Below, piece by piece: positions 16,639 to 23,261 of a stretch of 64,000 nt of DNA. The DNA comes from Streptomyces sp. NBC_00247 (GTDB lineage: Bacteria; Actinomycetota; Actinomycetes; Streptomycetales; Streptomycetaceae). The DNA is taken from contig NZ_CP108093.1 of assembly GCF_036188265.1 (NCBI RefSeq), positions 5,981,001 through 6,045,000 of the forward strand, written 5' to 3'. A model generated the notes under the pieces. The model worked only from the letters and a program-made list of their open reading frames with translations. It had not been told where the DNA came from and did not search any database. Made by a program: the position numbers and the translations under genes. Position 1 is the first letter of the stretch. Each line of letters begins with the position of its first letter.

Positions 16639-17577
16639 GTGCGCCGACTTGCCGGCCTTCTCGTCGTCCCCCTCCTGCTGCTCTCCGCAGCGGCCTGCGG
16701 CAGCGACGACAAGGCCTCCGACTCCGCTTCGTCCGAGACCGGCGTGCCCGCGATCACCGCGGGTGCCAAGTTCGGTGAGAAACCCACCATCGCCAAGGGC
16801 GTGGGCGACCCGCCCAAGGAGCTGAAGACCACGGTCATCAGCGAGGGCGACGGCGCCGCGCTGAAGAACGGCGACGCGGTCCAGGTCAACTACCTCGGCC
16901 AGGCCTGGGACTCCACGAAGCCGTTCGACAACAGCTTCGACCGCAAGAGCCCGTTCGATCTGACGCTGGGCGCCGGCATGGTCATCCAGGGCTGGGACAA
17001 GGGCCTCGTCGGCCAGAAGGTCGGCAGCCGCGTCCAGCTGGTCATCCCGCCGGACCTCGCGTACGGCGCGCAGGGCCAGGGTGACATCAAGGCCAACGCG
17101 ACCCTCGTCTTCGTCATCGACGTCGTCAAGGCCACCCAGATCCCGGCCTCCGCCGAAGGCACCAAGGTCCCGCAGAACGACGCCGCGCTGCCGAAGGTCG
17201 GCACCAACACGGACGGCAAGGCGCCCAGCGTCACCGTCCCGAAGAGCGACCCGCCCGCCAAGCTCTCCTCCACCTACGTGCTGGAGTCCGACGGCGCGGT
17301 CGTCACGGACACCGACAGCGTCGTGGTGAACTACGTCGGGCTGCTGTGGAAGGACGGAAAGACGTTCGACAGCACCTACGAACAGGGGAAGACCCAGACC
17401 TTCCCGCTGGAGCAGGTGACCCTCAAGGGCCTGAAGAGCGGGCTGGTGGGCAAGAAGGTCGGCAGCCGGGTCCTGCTGGTCATTCCGCCGGACCAGGGCT
17501 TCGGCGACGAGGCGCAGCAGTCGATTCCCGCCAAGTCGACGCTGGTCTTCGCGGTGGACCTGCTGGCGAAGATGTAA
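16639..17577 (+). CDS. Lipoprotein with two FKBP-type prolyl isomerase domains
   Basis: A 312-residue exported protein. The signal peptide ends in the lipobox LSAAAC with Cys20 the predicted lipidated residue. Two FKBP domains follow, about 60-165 (GDAVQVNYLGQAWDSTKPFDNSF, VIQGWDKGLVGQKVGSR, IPPDLAYG) and about 210-312 (SVVVNYVGLLWKDGKTFDSTY, LKGLKSGLVGKKVGSR). The second has LEQVTLKGL in place of the usual VIxGW, so its proline site is altered. It probably folds exported proteins at the membrane surface. GTG 16639 has GAGGAA upstream. It precedes a cytoplasmic FKBP. Confidence 0.92.
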   Translation: MRRLAGLLVVPLLLLSAAACGSDDKASDSASSETGVPAITAGAKFGEKPTIAKGVGDPPKELKTTVISEGDGAALKNGDAVQVNYLGQAWDSTKPFDNSFDRKSPFDLTLGAGMVIQGWDKGLVGQKVGSRVQLVIPPDLAYGAQGQGDIKANATLVFVIDVVKATQIPASAEGTKVPQNDAALPKVGTNTDGKAPSVTVPKSDPPAKLSSTYVLESDGAVVTDTDSVVVNYVGLLWKDGKTFDSTYEQGKTQTFPLEQVTLKGLKSGLVGKKVGSRVLLVIPPDQGFGDEAQQSIPAKSTLVFAVDLLAKM

Positions 17578-17622
17578 GACTGTCCCGGTTGTGCAGTTCA
17601 TCTTTTCCAAGGAGCAGTTTCA

Positions 17623-17994
17623 GTGAGCATCGAGAAGCCCGAGGTCGACTTCCCGGGCGGCGAGCCGCCGGCCGGTCTTGAGATCAAAGAGATCTGGGAG
17701 GGCGACGGCGCCGTCGCCAAGGCCGGCGACTTCGTCTCCGTCCACTACGTGGGCGTGGCCTTCTCCACCGGTGAGGAGTTCGACTCCTCGTGGAACCGCG
17801 GTGAGCCGCTCAAGTTCCCGCTCGGTGCCGGCCGGGTCATCCAGGGCTGGGACCAGGGCGTCCAGGGCATGAAGGTCGGCGGACGCCGTCAGCTGATCAT
17901 CCCGGCGCACCTCGCCTACGGTGACCGCGGTGCCGGTGCGGCCATCGCGCCGGGTGAGACGTTGATCTTCGTCTGCGACCTCGTCGCGGTCTGA
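17623..17994 (+). CDS. FKBP-type peptidyl-prolyl isomerase, cytoplasmic
   Basis: A 123-residue single-domain FKBP with no signal peptide. The conserved active-site residues are seen in VHYVGVAFSTGEEFDSSW, VIQGWDQGVQGMKVGGRR and IPAHLAYGDRGAGAAIAPGETLIFVCDL. It would catalyse proline isomerisation and bind FK506. GTG 17623 has AAGGAG eight bases before. The 45-base gap to the lipoprotein gene suggests an operon. A 14-bp hairpin follows. Confidence 0.95.
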   Translation: MSIEKPEVDFPGGEPPAGLEIKEIWEGDGAVAKAGDFVSVHYVGVAFSTGEEFDSSWNRGEPLKFPLGAGRVIQGWDQGVQGMKVGGRRQLIIPAHLAYGDRGAGAAIAPGETLIFVCDLVAV

Positions 17995-18009
17995 TCGTCC
18001 GGCGGTTTC

Positions 18010-18043
18010 CGGCCGGACAGCGATTTCCCTCGCTGTCCGGCCG
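18010..18043 (+). terminator. Terminator after the FKBP genes
   Basis: Perfect 14-bp arms (18010-18023 and 18030-18043) with a TTTCCC loop. Confidence 0.7.
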
Positions 18044-18109
18044 TCCGATCGAATGGCCGGATCGCGACCCTGTCGCCGTCCGCCAGGATCACGCCTCCTT
18101 CACGGAGGC

Positions 18110-18147
18110 GCGGGAGGGTTCGTGCCGTTCGGCACGGGCCCTCCCGC
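18110..18147. other. Long hairpin upstream of pafB
   Basis: GCGGGAGGG (18110-18118) pairs with CCCTCCCGC (18139-18147) and CGTGCCG with CGGCACG inside, with two G-T positions between. It lies upstream of the predicted pafB promoter, so it is a second terminator or a protein-binding palindrome. Confidence 0.45.
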
Positions 18148-18171
18148 CGTCAGTTCCGGGGGACGCGTGTT

Positions 18172-18200
18172 TTTGCCGGGGCCCCCCGGGGCGGTACGGT
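18172..18200 (+). promoter_or_regulatory. pafBC promoter candidate
   Basis: TTTGCC (18172-18177), 17 bases, TACGGT (18195-18200). The leader would be about 28 bases with a purine-rich ribosome binding site. Confidence 0.45.
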
Positions 18201-18234
18201 CGAGCGTCGTAGCGCATGGAGAGAAAGGGCGCCG

Positions 18235-19188
18235 ATGGCGATTGCCAAGGCCGAGCGGCTGATGAACCTCGCGCTGTGCCTGCTGGGCACACGGCGTCCG
18301 CTCAGCAAGCGTGAGCTGCGCGGCTCCATCGAGGCGTACCTCGAAGCCGGTTCGGACGAGTCCTTCAACCGCATGTTCGAGCGCGACAAGGACGATCTGC
18401 GCGAACTCGGCCTCGTCATCGAGACCGTCGAGGGGCTCGACGGAGACATCGGCTACCTCGCCCGCCGCGACAGCAACCGCCTTCCGCCGATCACTCTCAG
18501 CGCGGAGGAGGCGGCGGCCCTGGAGATCGCCGCGAAGGTGTGGCAGCAGGCCCGCCTCGCCGGAGCCGCCAGCGGCGCGCTGCAGAAGCTGCGCGCCGCC
18601 GGAATGCCCGAGGCCGAGGACACGTACGAGGTACCGAGCGCCCTCGAACCGCGCATCCCCGTGCACGAGGCCGCCTTCGAACCGCTGATGCTCGCCTGCC
18701 GCGACCGGCGCCCCGTCACCTTCGACTACCGCAAGGGCAATTCCGCCCACGCCGAACAGCGCCAGGTCGAGCCCTGGGGGCTGGAGTGCTGGCGCGGCCA
18801 CTGGTACCTGGCCGGCTGGGACCGCGAGCGCGGCGCCGAGCGCGTCTTCCGCCTCTCGCGCATCACCGGCAGGGTCCGCTCCCGGGCCGGCGTCTTCTCC
18901 GCCGCCATTCCCGACGTGGTCACCGTCCGGGAGACAGTGGAGAGCTGGGCCGGCGAGACCGCCACCCGCACCGCCCGGATCAGACTGCGTACCGGGGCCG
19001 GCTTCCCGCTGCGCTCGCGCGCCGTCTCGGTACGGGACCTCGGCGACGGCTGGGACGAACTGGAGATCCCGTACGGACACGGTCTCGACGCCTGGCTCGT
19101 CGAGTTCGGACCGGACGTCGTCGTGCTCGAACCCGCCGATCTGCGGGCCGATGTGGTCGACCGGCTGCGCGCCGTGGCCAAGGACTGA
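18235..19188 (+). CDS. pafB: WYL-domain transcriptional regulator PafB
   Basis: A 317-residue regulator. The N-terminal winged helix-turn-helix (about 1-70, KAERLMNLALCLLGTRRPLSKREL) binds DNA; the WYL domain (about 140-215, with RRPVTFDYRKG and LECWRGHWYLAGWDRERGAERVFRLSRI) senses single-stranded nucleic acid; a WCX domain ends the protein. With PafC it activates the LexA-independent DNA-damage response in mycobacteria. The two genes are usually beside pafA; here two FKBP genes lie between. pafC starts 20 bases after the stop. Confidence 0.95.
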   Translation: MAIAKAERLMNLALCLLGTRRPLSKRELRGSIEAYLEAGSDESFNRMFERDKDDLRELGLVIETVEGLDGDIGYLARRDSNRLPPITLSAEEAAALEIAAKVWQQARLAGAASGALQKLRAAGMPEAEDTYEVPSALEPRIPVHEAAFEPLMLACRDRRPVTFDYRKGNSAHAEQRQVEPWGLECWRGHWYLAGWDRERGAERVFRLSRITGRVRSRAGVFSAAIPDVVTVRETVESWAGETATRTARIRLRTGAGFPLRSRAVSVRDLGDGWDELEIPYGHGLDAWLVEFGPDVVVLEPADLRADVVDRLRAVAKD

Positions 19189-19208
19189 AGGACCCAGGGG
19201 AAGCCACC

Positions 19209-20165
19209 ATGGCCACGAACGCGATCGACCAGACCCGGCGGATGCTCTCCCTGGTGACCTATCTGCGCGAGCGCCCCGGCGCCCACGTGCAGGACGTCGC
19301 CCGGGCCTTCGGCATCACCGAGGACGAGCTCATCTCCGACCTCGACGTGCTGCCCATGTGCGGGACCAGCTTCCGCGGCGGCGACCTGCTCGACATCGAC
19401 ACCGACGGCGACCGGATCTGGTGGCACAACCCGGACGACGTCGCCGAGCCGCTGCGGCTCGCCGCCGACGAGGCCACCGCGCTGCTCGTCGCCGCGCGTG
19501 CCGTCGCCACCCTGCCCGGACTGCGCGAGAGCGACCGGCTCGCGCTGGTACGGGCCACCGCCAAGCTGGAGACGGCCGCCGGGGAGACCGGTGCGGCCAG
19601 CTCCCGGCTCTCGGTGACCTTCGAGTCGGAGGGCGGCGTCTTCGCCGAGGTCGACCGGGCCATCTCCGAGCGCCGACGGCTCTGGCTGCGCTACTACTCG
19701 CCCGCCCGGGACGAGCTGACCGAGCGCGAGGTGGACCCGATCCGCCTCTTCGCCGTGGGCCACACCTACCTGGAGGGCTGGTGCCGCCTCTCCGAGGCCC
19801 GGCGCACCTTCCGCCTGGACCGGGTCGCGGAGATCCGGCTGCTCGACGAACCGGCGGCGCCCCCGGAACTGGAGCTCCGCGACCTCTCGGAAGGGCTCGT
19901 ACAGCCGGCCGCCGAGGACCCGGAAGTGGTGATCGAGGTCGGCGCCGGCGGCCGGTGGGTCGCCGAGTACTACCCGCACGACCGTGCCGAGGAGCGCCCG
20001 GACGGCGGGCTGGTGATCACCCTGCGCACCCCGGACCCGGCCAGCTTGCGGAGGCTGGCGCTCCGCCTCGGCGGCGAAGGCCGCATCGTCTCGCCCCCGG
20101 AGCTGGCCGAGAGCGCCCGCCGGGCTGCCTCCGAAGCCCTCGCCGCCTACGACGGCGTGGCCTGA
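19209..20165 (+). CDS. pafC: WYL-domain transcriptional regulator PafC
   Basis: A 318-residue partner of PafB. It has the same order of domains: helix-turn-helix (IDQTRRMLSLVTYLRERPGAHVQDVARAFGITEDELISDLDVL), WYL domain (RRLWLRYYSPARDELTEREVDPIRLFAVGHTYLEGWCRLSEARRTFRLDRV in outline) and C-terminal WCX domain. The ATG at 19209 follows AGGGGAAG. It is followed after two bases by a small zinc-ribbon-like gene, so the operon continues. Confidence 0.94.
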   Translation: MATNAIDQTRRMLSLVTYLRERPGAHVQDVARAFGITEDELISDLDVLPMCGTSFRGGDLLDIDTDGDRIWWHNPDDVAEPLRLAADEATALLVAARAVATLPGLRESDRLALVRATAKLETAAGETGAASSRLSVTFESEGGVFAEVDRAISERRRLWLRYYSPARDELTEREVDPIRLFAVGHTYLEGWCRLSEARRTFRLDRVAEIRLLDEPAAPPELELRDLSEGLVQPAAEDPEVVIEVGAGGRWVAEYYPHDRAEERPDGGLVITLRTPDPASLRRLALRLGGEGRIVSPPELAESARRAASEALAAYDGVA

Positions 20166-20167
20166 CG

Positions 20168-20473
20168 ATGACGGGAACACAGGAGGGCACCACGTCCCGG
20201 AGGCCGCGCGGGACGGGCGTCGCGGAAGCGGCCCGGCTCGCGGCCGCGGCCCACGCCGTACGGTTCCGGGCCGGCTGCCCCGACTGCCGTACGCGCTTCG
20301 AGCTCGGAGCCGAGGCGCTGCGCCTCGCGATCGGGGCGGGCCCCCGCACCACCTTCTACTCCTTCACCTGTCCCGAGTGCGGCTCGGCCGTGCGCAAGCC
20401 CGCCGGGGAGCGCATCGTCGAGCTCCTCACCGGCGGCGGCGTACGGACGCTGCGGCTGCACACCGCCCCGTAG
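20168..20473 (+). CDS. Small protein with CxxC zinc-ribbon-like motif
   Basis: A 101-residue protein with no assigned function. Two knuckles, CPDC (about residue 38) and CPEC (about 68), sit in RAGCPDCRTRFELG and YSFTCPECGSAVRKPAGERIVELL, a likely zinc ribbon. The ATG is two bases after the pafC stop without its own clear ribosome binding site, so it is probably translated by coupling. It may act with PafBC, but that is inference from position only. Confidence 0.8.
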   Translation: MTGTQEGTTSRRPRGTGVAEAARLAAAAHAVRFRAGCPDCRTRFELGAEALRLAIGAGPRTTFYSFTCPECGSAVRKPAGERIVELLTGGGVRTLRLHTAP

Positions 20474-20538
20474 CCGCCGCGGCCGTCCCGTCTCCGTCGT
20501 CCGTTTCCCCCGCGTCTGCCGAAAGAGGCTCAGCCCGC

Positions 20539-20736
20539 ATGTTCTGGCCCATGCTCGCCATCGCTCTGGGATTTCTGGGGATCGCCGTGCTCGGCGTCCT
20601 CGCGGTCCGGGTCTTCCTCGAAGTCCGGCGGCTCGGCCGGCAGGTGGCGATCACCTCGGAGCGGATCAACCGGGCCGCCCAGGACCTGGAACGGGCCGCG
20701 ACGCGCCTCGCCTCCACGGCGGACGTCCTCCGGTAG
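20539..20736 (+). CDS. Small single-pass membrane protein
   Basis: A 65-residue protein with one N-terminal membrane segment (about 4-26, PMLAIALGFLGIAVLGVLAVRVF) followed by an amphipathic helix with regular Arg and Glu (QVAITSERINRAAQDLERAATRLA). ATG 20539 has AAAGAGG upstream. It lies between the pafBC operon and tatA and resembles the TatA layout in outline, but lacks the FG hinge. Function unknown. Confidence 0.72.
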   Translation: MFWPMLAIALGFLGIAVLGVLAVRVFLEVRRLGRQVAITSERINRAAQDLERAATRLASTADVLR

Positions 20737-20834
20737 CGGGAGCCGCGCCCTCCGGATTCACGGGACCTCGCGGTACGCTGCTGAGGTCGGCCCAGGCAGG
20801 AGGCGTGGTCCGGAACCGCGTGTATGCACGGGCA

Positions 20835-20865
20835 TTGCCTCGTGTTTACCACTGCGGGTTACGAT
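20835..20865 (+). promoter_or_regulatory. tatA promoter candidate
   Basis: TTGCCT (20835-20840), 19 bases, TACGAT (20860-20865). The leader would be about 84 bases. Confidence 0.35.
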
Positions 20866-20955
20866 CGCTGCCAGCTGACCGTTCGGACGCGTGTCCGACT
20901 GATCGGGTAGTGAGCCCGTTCCTCCAGTCACCCCAGTGAGAAGGAAGTCGCACAC

Positions 20956-21249
20956 ATGATCGGCAATCTGAAGCCCCTTGAGTTGGTTCTGATCATCGCT
21001 GTCATCCTGCTGCTCTTCGGTGCCAAGAAGCTTCCGGACATGGCGCGTTCGCTCGGCAAGTCCGCGCGTATCCTCAAGAGCGAGGCGAAGGCGATGAAGC
21101 GCGACGACGCCGAGCCCGCCACCCCCGCCGCGGAGACGGTCGCCGAGCCCGCCCCGCAGCCTGCCGCCGCCCGTACCATCCAGGCCGCTCCGGGTGACGT
21201 CACCAGCGCGCGCCCCGTCGCCGAGCCCAACCCCACCACCCAGAGCTGA
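20956..21249 (+). CDS. tatA: Sec-independent translocase subunit TatA
   Basis: A 97-residue pore-forming subunit of the twin-arginine export system. One membrane helix (about 7-21, LELVLIIAVILLLFG) is followed by the FGAKKLPDMARSLGKSARI hinge and amphipathic helix, then an Ala/Pro-rich tail. GAGAAGGAAG precedes the ATG. tatC follows after 49 bases. Adjacency of pafBC, tatA, tatC and helY is conserved with Mycobacterium. Confidence 0.95.
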   Translation: MIGNLKPLELVLIIAVILLLFGAKKLPDMARSLGKSARILKSEAKAMKRDDAEPATPAAETVAEPAPQPAAARTIQAAPGDVTSARPVAEPNPTTQS

Positions 21250-21298
21250 CAGCTGATCCGTTCCACCGACGGCTGCCGCACGAGACGAGGGAAGTGGG

Positions 21299-22264
21299 TT
21301 GCTCAAGTCTGCCCGCAAGCAGGAGAAGAACGACGAGGGGCGGATGCCCCTCCTCGATCACCTGCGTGAGCTGCGTAACCGGCTTCTGAAGGCCGTCCTG
21401 GCCATTGTCGTGGTGACGATCGTCGCTGCCTTCTTCCAGAAGGACATCTACGACTTCCTTCTGCGACCGATCCTCTCGTCGGTCGGCTGCAAGAACGGCG
21501 TGGTCACCGCGATCAACGGCAAGCCCTGCGCGCTGCTGAAGACCGACACCCTGATGGCGCCGTTCACCAACGCCCTCAAGGTCGCCCTCATGTCCGGCGT
21601 GCTTCTCGCCACGCCGGTCTGGCTGTACCAGCTGTGGGCCTTCGTCGCGCCGGGCCTCCACAAGGGCGAGAAGCGGTACGCCTACGGCTTCGCCGTCATC
21701 GGCGCCCCGCTCTTCCTGGCCGGCGGCTACCTCGCCTACCTGATCCTGCCGCAGACCGCGCAGATCATGCTCGGCTTCAGCCCGGACAGCGTGCAGAACC
21801 AGATCGGGCTCGACAGCTACCTCGACCTGCTGACCCGCATGATCGTGGTCTTCGGTCTGGCCTTCGAGCTCCCCCTGTTGCTCGTCGCGCTGAACCTGAC
21901 CGGGATAGTCACCGGGAAGCGGATGCTCGGCTGGTGGCGCGGGATGATCGTCGGCCTCACCGCCTTCGCCGCCATCGCCACCCCCGGCGGCGAGCCGCTG
22001 TCGATGCTGCTGCTGGCCGGACCACTGGCCGTCCTGTACTTCATCGCGACCGGTTTCTCGCTCCTGAACGACAAGCGCCGCAACCGCGGCAACCCCGACG
22101 CCGAGCTCGACGACGACGAGGCGTCCGAGCTCGACCTCACCCCCCAGCCGATCGGCGGGGTGGAGAGCGTGTCCGCGGCCCGTGCCACCGTGCCCGGCCA
22201 GGCGTCGGGCGAGCAGGACGGTGCCGGATCGCAATCTCCGGGCGGTTACGACGACATCACCTGA
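21299..22264 (+). CDS. tatC: Sec-independent translocase subunit TatC
   Basis: A 321-residue integral membrane receptor for twin-arginine signal peptides. The N-terminus has the conserved MPLLDHLRELRNRLLKA; six membrane segments run to about residue 255; the last 60 residues are an acidic cytoplasmic tail. The start is TTG at 21299, eight to ten bases after ACGAGGGA; no better start is available in frame. It acts with TatA above; a tatB is expected elsewhere. Confidence 0.94.
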   Translation: MLKSARKQEKNDEGRMPLLDHLRELRNRLLKAVLAIVVVTIVAAFFQKDIYDFLLRPILSSVGCKNGVVTAINGKPCALLKTDTLMAPFTNALKVALMSGVLLATPVWLYQLWAFVAPGLHKGEKRYAYGFAVIGAPLFLAGGYLAYLILPQTAQIMLGFSPDSVQNQIGLDSYLDLLTRMIVVFGLAFELPLLLVALNLTGIVTGKRMLGWWRGMIVGLTAFAAIATPGGEPLSMLLLAGPLAVLYFIATGFSLLNDKRRNRGNPDAELDDDEASELDLTPQPIGGVESVSAARATVPGQASGEQDGAGSQSPGGYDDIT

Positions 22265-22269
22265 CCTTG

Positions 22270-22275
22270 TAGGGT
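22270..22275 (+). promoter_or_regulatory. -10 box for the lipid-kinase gene (leaderless type)
   Basis: TAGGGT ends seven bases before GTG 22283 and only five bases after the tatC stop. Confidence 0.5.
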
Positions 22276-22282
22276 CCGGCGG

Positions 22283-23173
22283 GTGACCAGCGAGATCACT
22301 CTCTTCGTCAATCCCACCGCGGGAAGCGGCCGGGGCGCGCACGCCGCGCAGCCGGCCGCTTCCGCGTTGCGGGACGCCGGCTTCTCCGTGCGGACCGTGC
22401 TCGGCGAGAACGCGGACGACGCCCTGCGCCGGGCGCGGGACGCCGTGGCCGGCGGTACGGGCGCGCTGATCGCGGTGGGCGGGGACGGCATGGTCTCCCT
22501 CGCGCTCCAGGCGGTGGCCGGGACGCGGACCCCGCTGGGGGTGGTGGCCGCGGGCACCGGCAACGACTTCGCCCGGACCCTCGGCCTGCCGGTGCGCGAC
22601 CCGGCCGCGGCCGGCCGGCTGGCCGCCGACGCCCTGAAGCGGGACGGCATACGCACCCTCGACCTCGGACGGGCCGGGGACCGGTGGTTCGGCACGGTGC
22701 TGGCCTCCGGCTTCGACTCCCGGGTCAACGACCGGGGCAATCGGATGCGCCTGGTCCCCGGCCGCTTCAAGTACGACCTGGCGATCCTCGCCGAACTCGC
22801 CTCCTTCCGGCCGGTCCCGTACCGGATACGGCTGGACGGCGGGGCCGTCATGGAGGTCGAGGCGACCCTGGTCGCGGTCGGCAACGGGACCTCCTACGGC
22901 GGTGGCATGCGGATCTGCGCGGACGCCGTCATGGACGACGGCCTCTTCGACGTGACCGTCGTCGGCGACTGCGGCCGGACCACCCTGCTGAAGGTCTTCC
23001 CCCAGGTCTACCGGGGCACCCACCTCTCCCACCCCGTGGTCACCGTCCACCGGGCCGCCTCCGTCGAACTGGCCGCGGCCTCCACCACCGCGTACGCCGA
23101 CGGTGAATCCCTGGGAGCGCTCCCGGTGACGGCGGTGTGCGTCCCCGGAGCGGTACGGGTCCTCACCGGCTGA
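22283..23173 (+). CDS. Diacylglycerol kinase catalytic-domain protein (DagK/YegS family)
   Basis: A 296-residue soluble lipid kinase. It has the family motifs FVNPTAGSGRG, the nucleotide loop LIAVGGDGMVSLAL (GGDGT-like, with Met for Thr) and GVVAAGTGNDFARTLGLP. It likely phosphorylates diacylglycerol or a related lipid. The start is GTG 22283 with a TAGGGT box seven bases before it, and no clear ribosome binding site. It lies between tatC and helY. Confidence 0.9.
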   Translation: MTSEITLFVNPTAGSGRGAHAAQPAASALRDAGFSVRTVLGENADDALRRARDAVAGGTGALIAVGGDGMVSLALQAVAGTRTPLGVVAAGTGNDFARTLGLPVRDPAAAGRLAADALKRDGIRTLDLGRAGDRWFGTVLASGFDSRVNDRGNRMRLVPGRFKYDLAILAELASFRPVPYRIRLDGGAVMEVEATLVAVGNGTSYGGGMRICADAVMDDGLFDVTVVGDCGRTTLLKVFPQVYRGTHLSHPVVTVHRAASVELAAASTTAYADGESLGALPVTAVCVPGAVRVLTG

Positions 23174-23175
23174 GC

Positions 23176-23202
23176 CCGGCCCGGGGCCGGGGCGGGCCGG
23201 GT
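23176..23202 (+). terminator. Hairpin after the lipid-kinase gene
   Basis: CCCGGCCCG and CGGGCCGGG form a perfect 9-bp stem over a 9-base loop. A TAGGCT box at 23246-23251 follows and probably drives helY. Confidence 0.55.
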
Positions 23203-23261
23203 GCGCGGGCGGAAAAAGGGCGCATGGACTGTCGGAGGTGGCGGGTAGGCTCGACAGCAAG

